Shown one piece after another: positions 18,430 through 27,988 of a stretch of DNA of 64,000 nt. Each line of letters starts with the position of its first letter. Positions within the stretch are counted from its first letter, which is position 1. A model generated the notes under the pieces. The model saw only the letters and a list, made by a program, of their open reading frames with translations, was not told where the DNA came from and did not search any database. This DNA comes from Prado023 sp963697345 (lineage in GTDB: Bacteria > Actinomycetota > Actinomycetes > S36-B12 > CAIYMF01): positions 1 through 64,000 of the forward strand of contig CAVONS010000004.1 in assembly GCA_963697345.1 (NCBI GenBank), read 5' to 3'. A program made the translations under genes and the position numbers.

Positions 18430-20244
18430 ATGAATGAGATCCTGGACTCCCCCGAGTTCAGAGCCACGCTTCAGAAGCTGGCCGACGAGTCGGGCAATCC
18501 GGTGGCTGCGCTGCGCGAGGAGGCCGAGGCCGACCTCAAGGAGATGGCGGTCCGACCCGGCAAGTACAGCGTGGCGGCATGGGATCGCTTCTCCACATGG
18601 CTGTCCCGGGCGTACCGAGTCGACTACCAGCCTGCCAACGTCCGCAAGCTGCACGAGCTCAATGAGACTGCGTCCCTGGTCTTCCTGCCCAACCACCGCT
18701 CCTACCTCGACCCGATGATCCTTCGCTCGGCGCTGGCCCAGCACGGATTCCCGTCGAACAACGTGCTCGGTGGGGCCAACCTCGCCATCTGGCCGTTCTC
18801 CGAGATCGGACAGCGCAGCGGCATCGTGTTCATCCGACGCGAGTTCCGTGACGACCACGTGTACCGCGCCACGCTGCGCGCCTACCTGTCGCACCTGATC
18901 GAGAACCGCAAGAACCTCGAGTGGTACATCGAGGGGGGCCGGACCCGCACCGGCAAGCTGCGCCCACCCCGCCTGGGAATCCTCAGCTACGTGATGGACG
19001 CGTTCGGCGATCACCCCGATCGTGATGTCCTGATCATCCCGACCTCGATCATCTACGACCAGCAGCACGAGATCGGCGCGATCTCCGCCGAGGAGATGGG
19101 CGGGACCAAGAAGCCCGAGAGCATCAAGTGGGTGTACCAGTTCGCCTCCTCACAGTCCCGCCGGCTGGGCCGGGCCTACCTCCGCTTCGGTGAGCCACTG
19201 TCGCTGCGCGATGCGGTGGCCCTCACCGCCGATGAGGAAGGGAACCTGCGGCCCCGCCTGGCCGTTCCGAAGGTCGCGTTCGAGAATGCCGTGCGGATCA
19301 ATGCGGCAACGCCGATCACGCCCGGAGCGCTGATCACCTTCGCGCTGCTGGACAACGGCGACCGGTCGATCACCGTCCTCGAGGGTCGCCAGATCCTGTT
19401 GCCCCTCGTGGAGTACATCCAGCGCCGCCAGCTGCCCATGACCGAGTACCCGGACCTCAGCGAGTTCGGCAGGATGCGCGAGGTGCTCGACGGGCTCGTC
19501 ACCGAGGGGGTCGTCTCGGTCTACTCGGGAGGCACGGAACCGGTCTACTCGATCAGCGAGGGGAAGGAGCATGAGGCCGCCTTCTACCGCAACACGATCA
19601 TCCACTTCTTCCTCATCCGGGCCGTGACCGAGCTCGCTGCCCTTCAGGCAGCCGAGGACGACGCGTCGGACATCCCGGAGGCGACGTGGCAGAACGCACG
19701 TCGGCTCAAGGAGCTGCTGCGCTACGAGTTCTTCTTCCCGCGGACCCGCGAGTTCGCCGAGCAGGTCAACGCCGAGACGACGTTGATCAACCCGAAGTGG
19801 CAGGAGCACACCTTCAGCCCGGCCCAGGTGCGCGAGGAGATGGCCGCCATGCCGATGCTTGTGGCGCACCGGGTGATCGGCCCGTTCCTCGAGGCGTACA
19901 CGGTGCTCGCCGACGAGCTGGCCCTGCTCGGCGCCCAGCCCGCCGACGAGAAGGAGCTGGTCAAGCGAAGTCTCGGCGTGGCCCAGCAGCGCTGGCTGCA
20001 GCGTCGACTTCCCACACCGGAATCCGTGTCGGCCGACTACTTCCGCAACGCTGTCCAACTTGTCGAGAAGCTCGACCTGCTCACATCGAACGAGCCCGGC
20101 CTGGCCCAACGGCGCCGGGCGCTGGCCGAGGAGCTGCACCAGACGACGCGCCGGCTGGACACCCTGCGCCAGATCGCCCAGGCCTCTGGGCAGCCGCTGC
20201 TGATCGAGCGCACCCCACGTCCCCAGGGAGATTCGAATGGCTGA
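18430..20244 (+). CDS. plsB: Glycerol-3-phosphate 1-O-acyltransferase (PlsB type)
   Basis: 604 residues. The four acyltransferase motifs appear in order: NHRSYLDPM (catalytic His-Asp, about residue 80), GIVFIRREF, YIEGGRTRTGK with PPRLG, and VLIIPTSIIYD. A long C-terminal helical region (about 330-600) matches PlsB rather than the short PlsY or PlsC enzymes. It attaches the first acyl chain to sn-glycerol-3-phosphate at the membrane. It is shorter than E. coli PlsB (about 807) but close to the actinobacterial form. The HAD-PlsC gene starts 8 bases before its stop, so the first two steps of phosphatidate synthesis are coupled. The short region upstream may hold the shared promoter. Confidence 0.93.
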   Translation: MNEILDSPEFRATLQKLADESGNPVAALREEAEADLKEMAVRPGKYSVAAWDRFSTWLSRAYRVDYQPANVRKLHELNETASLVFLPNHRSYLDPMILRSALAQHGFPSNNVLGGANLAIWPFSEIGQRSGIVFIRREFRDDHVYRATLRAYLSHLIENRKNLEWYIEGGRTRTGKLRPPRLGILSYVMDAFGDHPDRDVLIIPTSIIYDQQHEIGAISAEEMGGTKKPESIKWVYQFASSQSRRLGRAYLRFGEPLSLRDAVALTADEEGNLRPRLAVPKVAFENAVRINAATPITPGALITFALLDNGDRSITVLEGRQILLPLVEYIQRRQLPMTEYPDLSEFGRMREVLDGLVTEGVVSVYSGGTEPVYSISEGKEHEAAFYRNTIIHFFLIRAVTELAALQAAEDDASDIPEATWQNARRLKELLRYEFFFPRTREFAEQVNAETTLINPKWQEHTFSPAQVREEMAAMPMLVAHRVIGPFLEAYTVLADELALLGAQPADEKELVKRSLGVAQQRWLQRRLPTPESVSADYFRNAVQLVEKLDLLTSNEPGLAQRRRALAEELHQTTRRLDTLRQIAQASGQPLLIERTPRPQGDSNG

Positions 20245-21673
20245 CATCGAGTGGCTGGTGGAGCAGATCGACAATGCCCCGGAGGGCCCGCAGGTGGGGG
20301 CGTTCTTCGACTTCGACGGCACGCTGATCGCGGGCTACTCCGCGGCGGCGTTCTTCACCTACCGGCTCAAGAAGCGCCAGATCTCCACCAAGGAGCTGAT
20401 GCGCACGATCGCCGAGAGCGTGAACGTCGAACGGCGTGGACACGACGTCACCGAGCTGATGAACCTCGGCGCCCGCGGCCAGGCCGGCCGCTCAGCCGAC
20501 GAGGTCGAGCGCTGGGCCGGCACGGTCTTCGCCAAGGAGATCGCGGAGATGATGTACCCGGACTCCCGCGTGCTCATCGACGCCCACCTGCGCAAGCGCC
20601 ACACGGTCGTGATCGCGTCCTCGGCGACGCGGCCGCAGATCCAGGCGACCGCCGACGACCTGGGCATCGACCACATCCTGTGCACCGAGCTCGAGGTCGA
20701 CGACGAGGGCCGCTACACCGGCGAGCTGGCCAGCCCGATCCGCTGGGGCGAGGGCAAGTCCGACGCAGTCCTGGCCTTCGCTGAGGAGCACCAGATCGAC
20801 CTCGACGAGTCGTTCGGGTACTCCAACGGCAGCGAGGACGTGCCCTTCCTCGAGACCGTGGGTCGGCCCTGCGCGCTGAACCCGGACGATGAGCTGGTCG
20901 AGATCTCCGCCGACCGGCAGTGGCCGGTGGCCCGCCTGCAGGAGGCGCGCTCCACCGGCCCGATCGATGTGATCCGAAGCACGGCCGCGATCAGTGTGTT
21001 CGCCGGGAGCGTCGGGGCAGCCACGGCGCTGGCCGTCCTCAACCGCAGCCGGAGCCTGGGCGCCAACGTGGCCGCTGCCGTGGGGTGCGACCTCGCCTTC
21101 GCCACAGCCGGAGTCCGGTTGCGCGTCGTCGGTGAGGACAACGTGTGGGCAGCCCGCCCGGCCGTGTTCCTCTTCAACCACCAGAGCCAGCTCGATGCGT
21201 TCGTGCTGGGCTCCCTGCTGCGCAAGGACTTCACCGGGGTGGCGAAGAAGTCCCTCGAGCGGGACCCCTTCTTCGGCCCCGTCGGCTTCCTGGCCGACGT
21301 CGCCTACATCGACCGCACCGACGGGGCGAAGGCCCGCCAGGGGCTCGAGCCCGCGGTGGAGGCCCTGCGCAACGGCAAGTCGATCGCGATCGCTCCCGAG
21401 GGCACTCGTTCGCCCACCTCGAGGCTGCAGCCCTTCAAGAAGGGCGCGTTCCACATGGCCATGCAGGCCGGCGTCCCGGTCGTGCCGATCGTGATGCGCA
21501 ACTGCGGCGAGATCATGGCCGCGCACTCGATGGCCATCCACCCCGGGACCGTTGACGTGGCCGTGCTGGCCCCGGTCCCGACGAGCGACTGGACGGCCGA
21601 GACCATCAATGAGCACGTCGCCGAGGTGCGCCAGATGTACCTCGACACACTGGCCGACTGGCCCAGCGAGTAG
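20237..21673 (+). CDS. HAD-IB phosphatase / 1-acylglycerol-3-phosphate acyltransferase fusion
   Basis: 478 residues, two domains. The N-terminal HAD domain (about 15-225) has FFDFDGTLIAG with the nucleophile Asp, SSATRPQ and a later GYSNGSEDVPFLE loop (SerB-like IB class). The C-terminal domain (about 255-478) is PlsC: NHQSQLDAF as the catalytic HX4D, then FFGPVGFLADVAYIDR in part, and APEGTRSPT. The same fusion is known in mycobacteria (the PlsC of the plsB2 locus). The acyltransferase half makes phosphatidate; the phosphatase half might dephosphorylate a lipid intermediate, but this is unproven. It overlaps plsB by 8 bases and forms an operon with it. Confidence 0.9.
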   Translation: MADIEWLVEQIDNAPEGPQVGAFFDFDGTLIAGYSAAAFFTYRLKKRQISTKELMRTIAESVNVERRGHDVTELMNLGARGQAGRSADEVERWAGTVFAKEIAEMMYPDSRVLIDAHLRKRHTVVIASSATRPQIQATADDLGIDHILCTELEVDDEGRYTGELASPIRWGEGKSDAVLAFAEEHQIDLDESFGYSNGSEDVPFLETVGRPCALNPDDELVEISADRQWPVARLQEARSTGPIDVIRSTAAISVFAGSVGAATALAVLNRSRSLGANVAAAVGCDLAFATAGVRLRVVGEDNVWAARPAVFLFNHQSQLDAFVLGSLLRKDFTGVAKKSLERDPFFGPVGFLADVAYIDRTDGAKARQGLEPAVEALRNGKSIAIAPEGTRSPTSRLQPFKKGAFHMAMQAGVPVVPIVMRNCGEIMAAHSMAIHPGTVDVAVLAPVPTSDWTAETINEHVAEVRQMYLDTLADWPSE

Positions 21674-21697
21674 TCCGGCGCGGTGGCCCCGCTCGGG

Positions 21698-23332
21698 CTA
21701 CGGTCGGGGCAGCTTGTGCAGCACCTTGAACGAGTGGGTCATCAGTGCGGTGAACATCTCGTGGCCCATCGAGCCGGGCGGGTGGATCCCGTGCAGCCGC
21801 TGGATGACGATGGACTGCGGCTCGGTGAACCGCAGGATCCCGTACTTGCCGTTGCGCCGGCCCATCCCGGAGGCCTTCATCCCACCCTGCAGCAGGTCCG
21901 GGCTGCCCCACGTGGCCACGATCCCGTCGTTGATCTCGATGCTTCCGACCTTGATCTGCTCTGCGAGGCGCAATCCCTGCCGGGTGTTGCGGGTCCAGAG
22001 GACCGCGTGCAGGCCGTACTCGGAGTCATTGGCCATCTCGACGGCCTGCTCGGGGGTGTCGAACGTGTAGAGCGCGACGACGGGGCCGAAGGTCTCCCCC
22101 GCGCACATCTCCATCTCGGGCGTGACGCCCTCGAGCACCGTGGGGGCGTAGAACGTGGGACCCAGGTCAGGTCGGGCCCTGCCTCCCACCAGCACCGTGG
22201 CACCCTTGGCGACCGCCTCGTCCACCTGGGCGGTGACCGTGGCCAGCTGCACGGCGTCGATCAGGCACCCCATCTCGAAGCCGAAGCCCATCCCGGCGCC
22301 GACGCGGATCCGCTCCACGCGTGCGACGAGCTTGGCGCGGAAGGTGTCGTGGACGTCGCGCTGCACAAGGATCCGCTCGGGCCCCACACAGGTCTGGCCC
22401 GCGTTGATGAAGCATGCGCGGATGACCGCCTCGACCGCGCGGTCGAGGTCGGCATCAGCCAGGACGATGAAGGGATTCTTCCCGCCCAGCTCCAGGGCCG
22501 TGTAGATCAGCCGCGGACCGGTCTGGCCCGCAACCTTGCGGCCCGCCGCCGTCGATCCGGTGAATGCCACTGCGTCTGCGCGGTCGATCACCGCTGCACC
22601 GATGGTTCGACCCGGACCCAGGACGACCTGCCAGAGATCCGCGGGCAGGCCGGCCTCGATGGCCAGATCACGGACCCACAGGGCGGACAGCGAGGCCTGC
22701 ACGTCGGGGCGGTGCACCACTGCGTTGCCACCGGCAAGTGCCGAGAAACCGTCGGAGGATGCGAACACGGCCGGGTAGTTCCAGGCAGTGACGAGTCCGA
22801 CGACGCCGCGAGCGTGGCGCACCTCGTAGGCTTTCGTGACGAACGGGACCACACCCTTGCGTGCATGGCGGCCCAGCACCTTGGGTGCCGTCCGCGAGAT
22901 GTAGCGGGCGTAGACAGCCACGGCAGCAGCCTCGGCGAAGGCGTCGTAGCGGGCCTTGCCAGCCTCGATCTGCAGCAGGTCCATCAACTCGTCCTGGCGC
23001 TCGAAGGCGATGTGGTGGATCCGGCCGATGATCTCGGCGCGCTGCTCCACCGGGGTGGCCACCCACTCCCGCTGGGCGGCCCTGGCCCGGGCGAACGCCT
23101 CCTCGACGTCGGACTCCGAGGAGATCGGGTAGGTGATGAGCTCCTCCCCGGTGAATGGCGCACGCGTGGTCTCGGTCTGGTCACCGGACGCCACGACACT
23201 GGACAGCAGGCGGTCGACGAGCTCGGTGGGGACGTGGTCGCGCAGGCTCACCGAGGCCTGGACCGGATCATCGATGATCGGGCCGTTCGCTGCGGTTCTG
23301 CCAGTGGAGTGGGGGATCGAGGTGGTGGCCAT
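21698..23332 (-). CDS. Succinate-semialdehyde dehydrogenase (NADP) family aldehyde dehydrogenase
   Basis: 544 residues from the ATG at 23332. It has the standard aldehyde dehydrogenase features: TAWNYP, FTGSTAAGR in the cofactor site, the general base Glu in ELGGKNPF, the catalytic Cys in GQTCVGPE and the late ETFGPVVALY. The N-terminal extension with GPIIDDP and VPTELVDRLL is usual in the actinobacterial GabD2 group (succinic semialdehyde dehydrogenase), which oxidises succinate semialdehyde to succinate. A role in fatty aldehyde oxidation in this lipid region is possible but not shown by sequence. It is convergent with plsC and divergent from the phosphoesterase, with 113 bases between their starts. 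Confidence 0.85.
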   Translation of the reverse strand: MATTSIPHSTGRTAANGPIIDDPVQASVSLRDHVPTELVDRLLSSVVASGDQTETTRAPFTGEELITYPISSESDVEEAFARARAAQREWVATPVEQRAEIIGRIHHIAFERQDELMDLLQIEAGKARYDAFAEAAAVAVYARYISRTAPKVLGRHARKGVVPFVTKAYEVRHARGVVGLVTAWNYPAVFASSDGFSALAGGNAVVHRPDVQASLSALWVRDLAIEAGLPADLWQVVLGPGRTIGAAVIDRADAVAFTGSTAAGRKVAGQTGPRLIYTALELGGKNPFIVLADADLDRAVEAVIRACFINAGQTCVGPERILVQRDVHDTFRAKLVARVERIRVGAGMGFGFEMGCLIDAVQLATVTAQVDEAVAKGATVLVGGRARPDLGPTFYAPTVLEGVTPEMEMCAGETFGPVVALYTFDTPEQAVEMANDSEYGLHAVLWTRNTRQGLRLAEQIKVGSIEINDGIVATWGSPDLLQGGMKASGMGRRNGKYGILRFTEPQSIVIQRLHGIHPPGSMGHEMFTALMTHSFKVLHKLPRP

Positions 23333-23445
23333 GCCCCCCACGCTACGCGCCCCCGGGGCGCGAGGTCCCCCCGCCCACGCATCGTGGGGTGCGTCCCGGG
23401 ACGCGGCGGATACTCTTGCCCTCCATCACCCCGCAGGGAGGCGCC

Positions 23446-24270
23446 ATGACCCCCGCGCAGGCGCCCGGCCTTCGTATCGCGCACGTCTCGGACATCCATG
23501 TCGGGGCCCACGACGACCTCATGCTCGACGGCCTGGCCCTCGACCTGGCCGACGCGGGCGTGGCGGCCACCATCGTCACCGGAGACCTGACGATGCGCGC
23601 CCGGACTCACGAGTTCGCGCGCGCCAAGGAGGTCATCGACAGGTTCCCGAATCCCACGATGGTGGTGATCGGCAACCATGATGTGCCCCTGACCAACCCG
23701 CTGCGCCGGATGGCCTCCCCGTACGAGAAGTACCAGTCCGGGGTCACCGCGGACCTCGATCCGGTGCTCGATCTCGGGCTCGCCCGGATCCAGGGGCTGG
23801 GTTCCATGCCGCGATGGCGCTGGAAGTCGGGGCGGGTCTCGGATCGCCAGGCTGACCAGATCCGCGAGACGTTCGCCGACGCTCCCCCAGGCAGCGCGCG
23901 CATAGTCGCGCTGCACCACCCTCCGAGCTCCGATGCGCTGGAGTCCATCGCGGGTGGCGAGGACTTCGAGCGCGCCCTGGTGGAGGCCGAGGTCGACATC
24001 GTCCTCGCCGGGCACACCCACATCCCTGCGGTGGCGACCCTCCAGGTCCACTCGGGAACGCGGACCCGCTCGATCATCGAGGTCGTGGCCGGCACCGCGA
24101 CCAGTCACCGCACCCGCGGCATCGAGCGGTCATGGTCCCTGCTCGAGATCACCACCGACACACTCACGGTCACCGAGCACTTCGAGCAGTCCGGTGGTTG
24201 GCGCGCGGCCGTGCCGGTGTCCTTCCCCCTGCCCACCGGCACACACCGGCCAGGTCGAGCCCAGGGCTGA
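23446..24270 (+). CDS. Calcineurin-like metallophosphoesterase
   Basis: 274 residues; the ATG at 23446 follows GGGAGGC. The dimetal motifs occur in order: SDIHVG (about 18), VTGDLT (45), GNHDVP (75), ALHHPP (165) and GHTHIP (200). The family hydrolyses phosphate esters, often nucleotides or phospholipids. No signal peptide is present, so it acts in the cytosol. It sits between the aldehyde dehydrogenase and the convergent lipid kinase gene, whose end is 4 bases away. A role in dephosphorylating a glycerolipid intermediate would fit the setting but is inference. Confidence 0.88.
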   Translation: MTPAQAPGLRIAHVSDIHVGAHDDLMLDGLALDLADAGVAATIVTGDLTMRARTHEFARAKEVIDRFPNPTMVVIGNHDVPLTNPLRRMASPYEKYQSGVTADLDPVLDLGLARIQGLGSMPRWRWKSGRVSDRQADQIRETFADAPPGSARIVALHHPPSSDALESIAGGEDFERALVEAEVDIVLAGHTHIPAVATLQVHSGTRTRSIIEVVAGTATSHRTRGIERSWSLLEITTDTLTVTEHFEQSGGWRAAVPVSFPLPTGTHRPGRAQG

Positions 24271-24274
24271 ACGC

Positions 24275-25618
24275 TCAGCTGCGCCCCAGTGCGATGTCCC
24301 AGAGCTCCTTGGGTGAGTTCCACGACATGGCACGGGCTGCTGGGGATCGACCCGGGGCCTGCGGTGGGATCAGCATCGTGACGGCCGCGGGAAGGGTCTC
24401 GAACACCACGGGCGAGTCCATGGTGAGGGCCTCCCCATCCACGCCCACCGGGACCGGGCGGCCCGAGGTGATCTCGAAGCGCGGTGTGGTCCACTGGTGC
24501 CACCCTGCGAAGCGGTCGACATGGCCGGCGGTCTCCAGGGCCAGGAAACGGCGCGCGTCCGCGGCACTGGACAGCGTCAGCGACACGACTCCCAGCACGC
24601 CCGCGTCCATGCGTGGTCGGGTGCCCACTGCTCCCAACGAGTCCAGCACGTACGAGTTGTTCGACACGAGCACCACGTCCGCCGTGTCATGGGCGACGCC
24701 CTCACTGTCCACGAAGTGCAGGTCGAGCGAGTCCGCGTCGGGGCCCAGCAGGTCGGGCAACGTGTCCAGGGCGGTGCGCAGCTTGGCGTCCCGGTAGGCA
24801 TCGGAGGCCACGATGTCGGCATAGAGACCCAGGGAGGCGTTGTTGACGAAGACACGTCCGTTCACGGTCGCCAGGTCCACCGTTCGCGGGATGCCACCGG
24901 CGAAGGCATCGAGCGCGCCGACCACATCATCCCGGTCGAGGCCGAGGTCCAGGGCCAGATGGTTGCGGGTGCCCGCCGGGATGACAACATGCGGGATCCC
25001 GTGCCGCATGGCGACCGTCGCCACGAGGGCCTGGGACCCGTCGCCCCCTGCCATCCCGATGACGTCCGCGCCGCGTGCGATCGCATCCTCGGCCAGCTCG
25101 ATGAGGTCATCGCCCTTGGCCAGGACGACGGGTTCGATACCGCGATCTCGACACTCCTGGACGAGGTTGAAGCGGTCGACCTTCCCGCCGCCGGACCAGC
25201 GATTCATGATCAGCACGGGGTGCTCGGCCGGCGGGTGCGGGGCGGCCAGGTCCGCGGCTGTCAGCGACGTGGGCAGCCGCTTGGTGGCGTGCTGCGCTGC
25301 CACGATCGACACCGCGATCAGTACGGCGGCGGTCGCCAGGGTCCACAGGCTGCTCCCCGCCCCCACGAACCCCAGGACCACCAGCACGACCCCCAGCACC
25401 GCGACGAGGAGCGCCACGGCCCGACGCGTCCCACGGTGGGTCACGACGTACCAGCCGCCCGTGACCGTCACGGCCGCGCCGAGCAGGGCGACGAGCAGGC
25501 TGCCGAAGCTGCTGGCGGTGAAGACCAGTACAGCGAGCAGGGCAAGGGCCCCCGCCCCCAGCGCTACCGTCGCAGACAACCTGTGCTGCGCCGTGCTGCC
25601 CGCGGCGGTCGACGCCAT
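24275..25618 (-). CDS. Membrane-anchored diacylglycerol kinase catalytic-domain protein
   Basis: 447 residues from the ATG at 25618 (GAGGGGG upstream). Four membrane helices (about 15-105) precede a lipid-kinase domain (about 125-447). That domain shows NRWSGGGKV, the glycine-rich GMAGGDGSQALVA, IPAGTRNHLALDL and the late GVDGEAL, typical of the DAGK/YegS/sphingosine kinase family. It probably phosphorylates diacylglycerol or a related lipid at the membrane. It lies 55 bases downstream of glpD on the same strand, so tetR-glpD-kinase is a likely operon. In M. tuberculosis a related kinase (Rv2252) also lies beside the glpD1, TetR and flavoprotein genes, in another orientation. Confidence 0.88.
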   Translation of the reverse strand: MASTAAGSTAQHRLSATVALGAGALALLAVLVFTASSFGSLLVALLGAAVTVTGGWYVVTHRGTRRAVALLVAVLGVVLVVLGFVGAGSSLWTLATAAVLIAVSIVAAQHATKRLPTSLTAADLAAPHPPAEHPVLIMNRWSGGGKVDRFNLVQECRDRGIEPVVLAKGDDLIELAEDAIARGADVIGMAGGDGSQALVATVAMRHGIPHVVIPAGTRNHLALDLGLDRDDVVGALDAFAGGIPRTVDLATVNGRVFVNNASLGLYADIVASDAYRDAKLRTALDTLPDLLGPDADSLDLHFVDSEGVAHDTADVVLVSNNSYVLDSLGAVGTRPRMDAGVLGVVSLTLSSAADARRFLALETAGHVDRFAGWHQWTTPRFEITSGRPVPVGVDGEALTMDSPVVFETLPAAVTMLIPPQAPGRSPAARAMSWNSPKELWDIALGRS

Positions 25619-25673
25619 GAGTACCCCCTCGAGTGGCTGTTGGCAGCGAGCATAATTCGGACCTGCTCCGGGT

Positions 25674-27272
25674 TCACAGGCACCCGGCGGCCACAACAGC
25701 GGGCCGACCCGAATCGCCGCCCAATCCTGCGGGGACGAGTGCCATCCGTGTGCGCCGCTCGAGGAGATCGGCCACCTCCAGGGCACCCTCCGCCTCGACA
25801 CCGAACGCCAGCTCGACCCCCAGTTCCGGTCGCCCCTCGACGACGGGCTCACGAAGCCACGGGCGGGACTCCCCCAGCGCCCAGACGACGCCGGCCTCGT
25901 TGCCATACCGACGGACCAGACGCTCCGGGATCCCGGGATGTGACCCGGCGTCGTCACCGGGTCCGGCGCCCACCACGGCGATCCGCGCCGTGCGACACGG
26001 GACCTCGGTGATGAGGTCCACGACGTCCTGGGCCATCCGCCGATAGGTGGTGAGCTTGCCACCGGTCACGGTCAGCCGGCCGTCGCCATGGTCACGCACC
26101 ACGTGCCGGCGCGAGATGTCGGCTCCTGTGTCGTGCGCCGAGCCCGCGTCAGGGCTGGCCAGGGGCCGGATCCCCGCGAACGAACCGATCACGTCGGCGC
26201 GTTGCAGGTCGCTGTCCAGCCACGGTGAGATGGTCGCCAGGATCCAGTCGATCTCCTCCTGGGTGGCTGACGTCTCTCGAGGGACAGGGCCACTGATCGG
26301 CACGTCAGTGAGGCCGATGAACGTCAGCCCGTCGGGTTGCGGGAGCGCGAACACGTAGCGACCCATGGTGCCCGGCACCGGGACCATCAGCGCGGCGCTC
26401 GGGTTGCCCAGCCGCTCGGAGCGGACCACGACGTGGCTGCCCCGCGACGGGGCCAGGCGCACCGAGTCGTCGAGGTCCTGCGCCCACGCCCCCGTGGCAT
26501 TGACGATGTACCGGGCCCGCACCGTGTACGCGCAACCGTCCAGATCATCACGCACCTCCGCCTGGCCGGGGCCGATCGACAGGACCTCGGTCCGGGTCAG
26601 GATGGCGGCGCCGTAGGCCGCGGCCGTACGGGCCACCGACACGACGAGGCGCGCATCGTCCTCGAGCTGGCAGTCCCACACGACCATCGCGCCCTGGACC
26701 TTCGCGAGGGCCAACCCCGGGACGAGCTCCGCGGCCTGGTGCGGGTCCAGGGTCCGGACGCGGGGCAGCATCCCGCGCGGCGTGCGGGCCGCGGCACGCA
26801 GCACGTCGGCCGCTGTGAGGCCACCTCGGATCAGGCGGGGGTCGGGCTCCCCGGGCGAGTCGGAGTGGGGAACCACCTGCGGGAGCGGGCGGATGAGGTG
26901 CGGCGCCACGACGCCCGCGAGGATCGACCGCTCGCGGGCGCTCTCCCAGGCAACACCCACCCGGCCCGACGCCAGATAGCGAAGACCACCATGCACGAGC
27001 TTGCTGGACCAGCCCGACGTGCCCGAGGCGAGGTCGCCGCGCTCGACCAGAGCCACGCTCAGTCCGCGGGATGCCGCGTCGAGGGCCACCCCGACACCGG
27101 TGATCCCGCCACCCACGACCAGCACGTCGAGGGCGCGTCCCCGCATCAGGGCACCCCGCCAGCGGTTGCGCCGGTCACGGGTGAGCAGCGTCCCGGGGTC
27201 ACCGGGGGCCAGGTGCTCGATCCGCGCCTCCGAGGCACTCGACCGCAACGGCAGCGCCGTGGGACGGCTCAT
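25674..27272 (-). CDS. glpD: FAD-dependent glycerol-3-phosphate dehydrogenase
   Basis: 532 residues. The FAD-binding motif VVGGGITGVGVALDAASRG (about 50-68) is followed by the GlpD mark GTSGWSSKLVHGGLRYL in two parts, then RPLPQVVPH, VNATGAW and GGKLTTYRRMA. It oxidises glycerol-3-phosphate to DHAP at the membrane and passes electrons to quinone. About 45 residues precede the FAD motif, longer than usual; the ATG at 27272 is kept because it overlaps the TetR stop (ATGA). It thus controls the balance of glycerol-3-phosphate (used by PlsB) and DHAP (used by alkyl-DHAP synthase-like enzymes), both of which are coded nearby. Confidence 0.9.
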   Translation of the reverse strand: MSRPTALPLRSSASEARIEHLAPGDPGTLLTRDRRNRWRGALMRGRALDVLVVGGGITGVGVALDAASRGLSVALVERGDLASGTSGWSSKLVHGGLRYLASGRVGVAWESARERSILAGVVAPHLIRPLPQVVPHSDSPGEPDPRLIRGGLTAADVLRAAARTPRGMLPRVRTLDPHQAAELVPGLALAKVQGAMVVWDCQLEDDARLVVSVARTAAAYGAAILTRTEVLSIGPGQAEVRDDLDGCAYTVRARYIVNATGAWAQDLDDSVRLAPSRGSHVVVRSERLGNPSAALMVPVPGTMGRYVFALPQPDGLTFIGLTDVPISGPVPRETSATQEEIDWILATISPWLDSDLQRADVIGSFAGIRPLASPDAGSAHDTGADISRRHVVRDHGDGRLTVTGGKLTTYRRMAQDVVDLITEVPCRTARIAVVGAGPGDDAGSHPGIPERLVRRYGNEAGVVWALGESRPWLREPVVEGRPELGVELAFGVEAEGALEVADLLERRTRMALVPAGLGGDSGRPAVVAAGCL

Positions 27273-27907
27273 GATCGACCTGCCGGAGAGGAGGGCATCT
27301 CCGGGCGCAGGTAGCCATGCAGGGCCCGCTCCACCTCCGGCCAGCGCCGGCCCCGGGGATCGACGCTGTCGTAGGCACGCGCGGAGAACACGTGGATCGC
27401 CGCCATGCTCAGCACCTGCAGCGACATCGCGTCCACGTCGCCCGGGGCGACAGAACCGTCGTCGTGACCGGCTGTGATCAGCACCCGCAGCCGTTCCAGG
27501 GCGATCCGGTGCGAGCTGCCCAGCCGGTCGACGACCAGTGGCATGAGCATCTCCGGGTCGAGCTCGAGGATGCGACGCATCAGGGGGTGCTCGGCCGTGG
27601 CCCTCGTGACGTGGAGGACCTCGCGGACGATCCGGGCGCGGGCCGTGGTCTCGCGGCGCGCCCGCTCGGAGGCCTCGGCGATGACGGCACTGAACTCCAC
27701 GACCAGCAGCGCACTGACCAGGCGGTCCAGCCCGTCATAGCGCCGGTACACGGTCATCCGGCTGACCCCGGCCCGCCGGGCGACCTCAGCGAGCGTCAAC
27801 CGCCCGAGCCCGATCTCCAGGATGGCCTCATGCGCGGCGCTCAGGACGGGATCCACGGCGGCTGAGGCCTGTCCCGAACGTTCGGAGAGATGTGACACTG
27901 AGCGCAT
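27269..27907 (-). CDS. TetR family transcriptional regulator
   Basis: 212 residues. The helix-turn-helix is clear at about residues 25-70 (LTLAEVARRAGVSRMTVYRRY). The C-terminal ligand domain is all-helical with no closer match visible. The ATG at 27907 follows TACAGT by 7 bases on the minus strand, a leaderless arrangement. It is cotranscribed with glpD (4-base overlap) and divergent from the flavoprotein gene. Nested inverted repeats fill the shared promoter region, so it likely represses both sides. The same TetR between glpD1 and a flavoprotein is found in M. tuberculosis (Rv2250c). The ligand is unknown; a lipid or acyl-CoA is plausible. Confidence 0.88.
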   Translation of the reverse strand: MRSVSHLSERSGQASAAVDPVLSAAHEAILEIGLGRLTLAEVARRAGVSRMTVYRRYDGLDRLVSALLVVEFSAVIAEASERARRETTARARIVREVLHVTRATAEHPLMRRILELDPEMLMPLVVDRLGSSHRIALERLRVLITAGHDDGSVAPGDVDAMSLQVLSMAAIHVFSARAYDSVDPRGRRWPEVERALHGYLRPEMPSSPAGRS

Positions 27908-27910
27908 AGA

Positions 27911-27960
27911 TGTCACTGTACCTACGATGTGGCTGGAACACCTAGGCCATTGGTGTGACA
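27911..27960. promoter_or_regulatory. Divergent TetR/flavoprotein promoter region with nested inverted repeats
   Basis: Two inverted repeats lie one inside the other: TGTCAC (27911-27916) with GTGACA (27955-27960), and ACACC (27938-27942) with GGTGT (27952-27956). They overlap the probable -10 of tetR (TACAGT, minus strand 27920-27915) and the -35 region of the flavoprotein gene, whose -10 would be TAACAT (27976-27981). This is where the TetR protein most likely binds. Confidence 0.5.
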
Positions 27961-27988
27961 ATGCGAATCCATCTGTAACATGCCTTTC

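Noticed and set aside
21683..23449. A 588-residue plus-strand open frame
   Set aside because: It is antisense to a well conserved aldehyde dehydrogenase and has shadow-like composition rich in His, Arg and Gly.
24497..26011. A 504-residue plus-strand open frame
   Set aside because: Lies opposite the lipid kinase and glpD genes, both of which have intact catalytic motifs.
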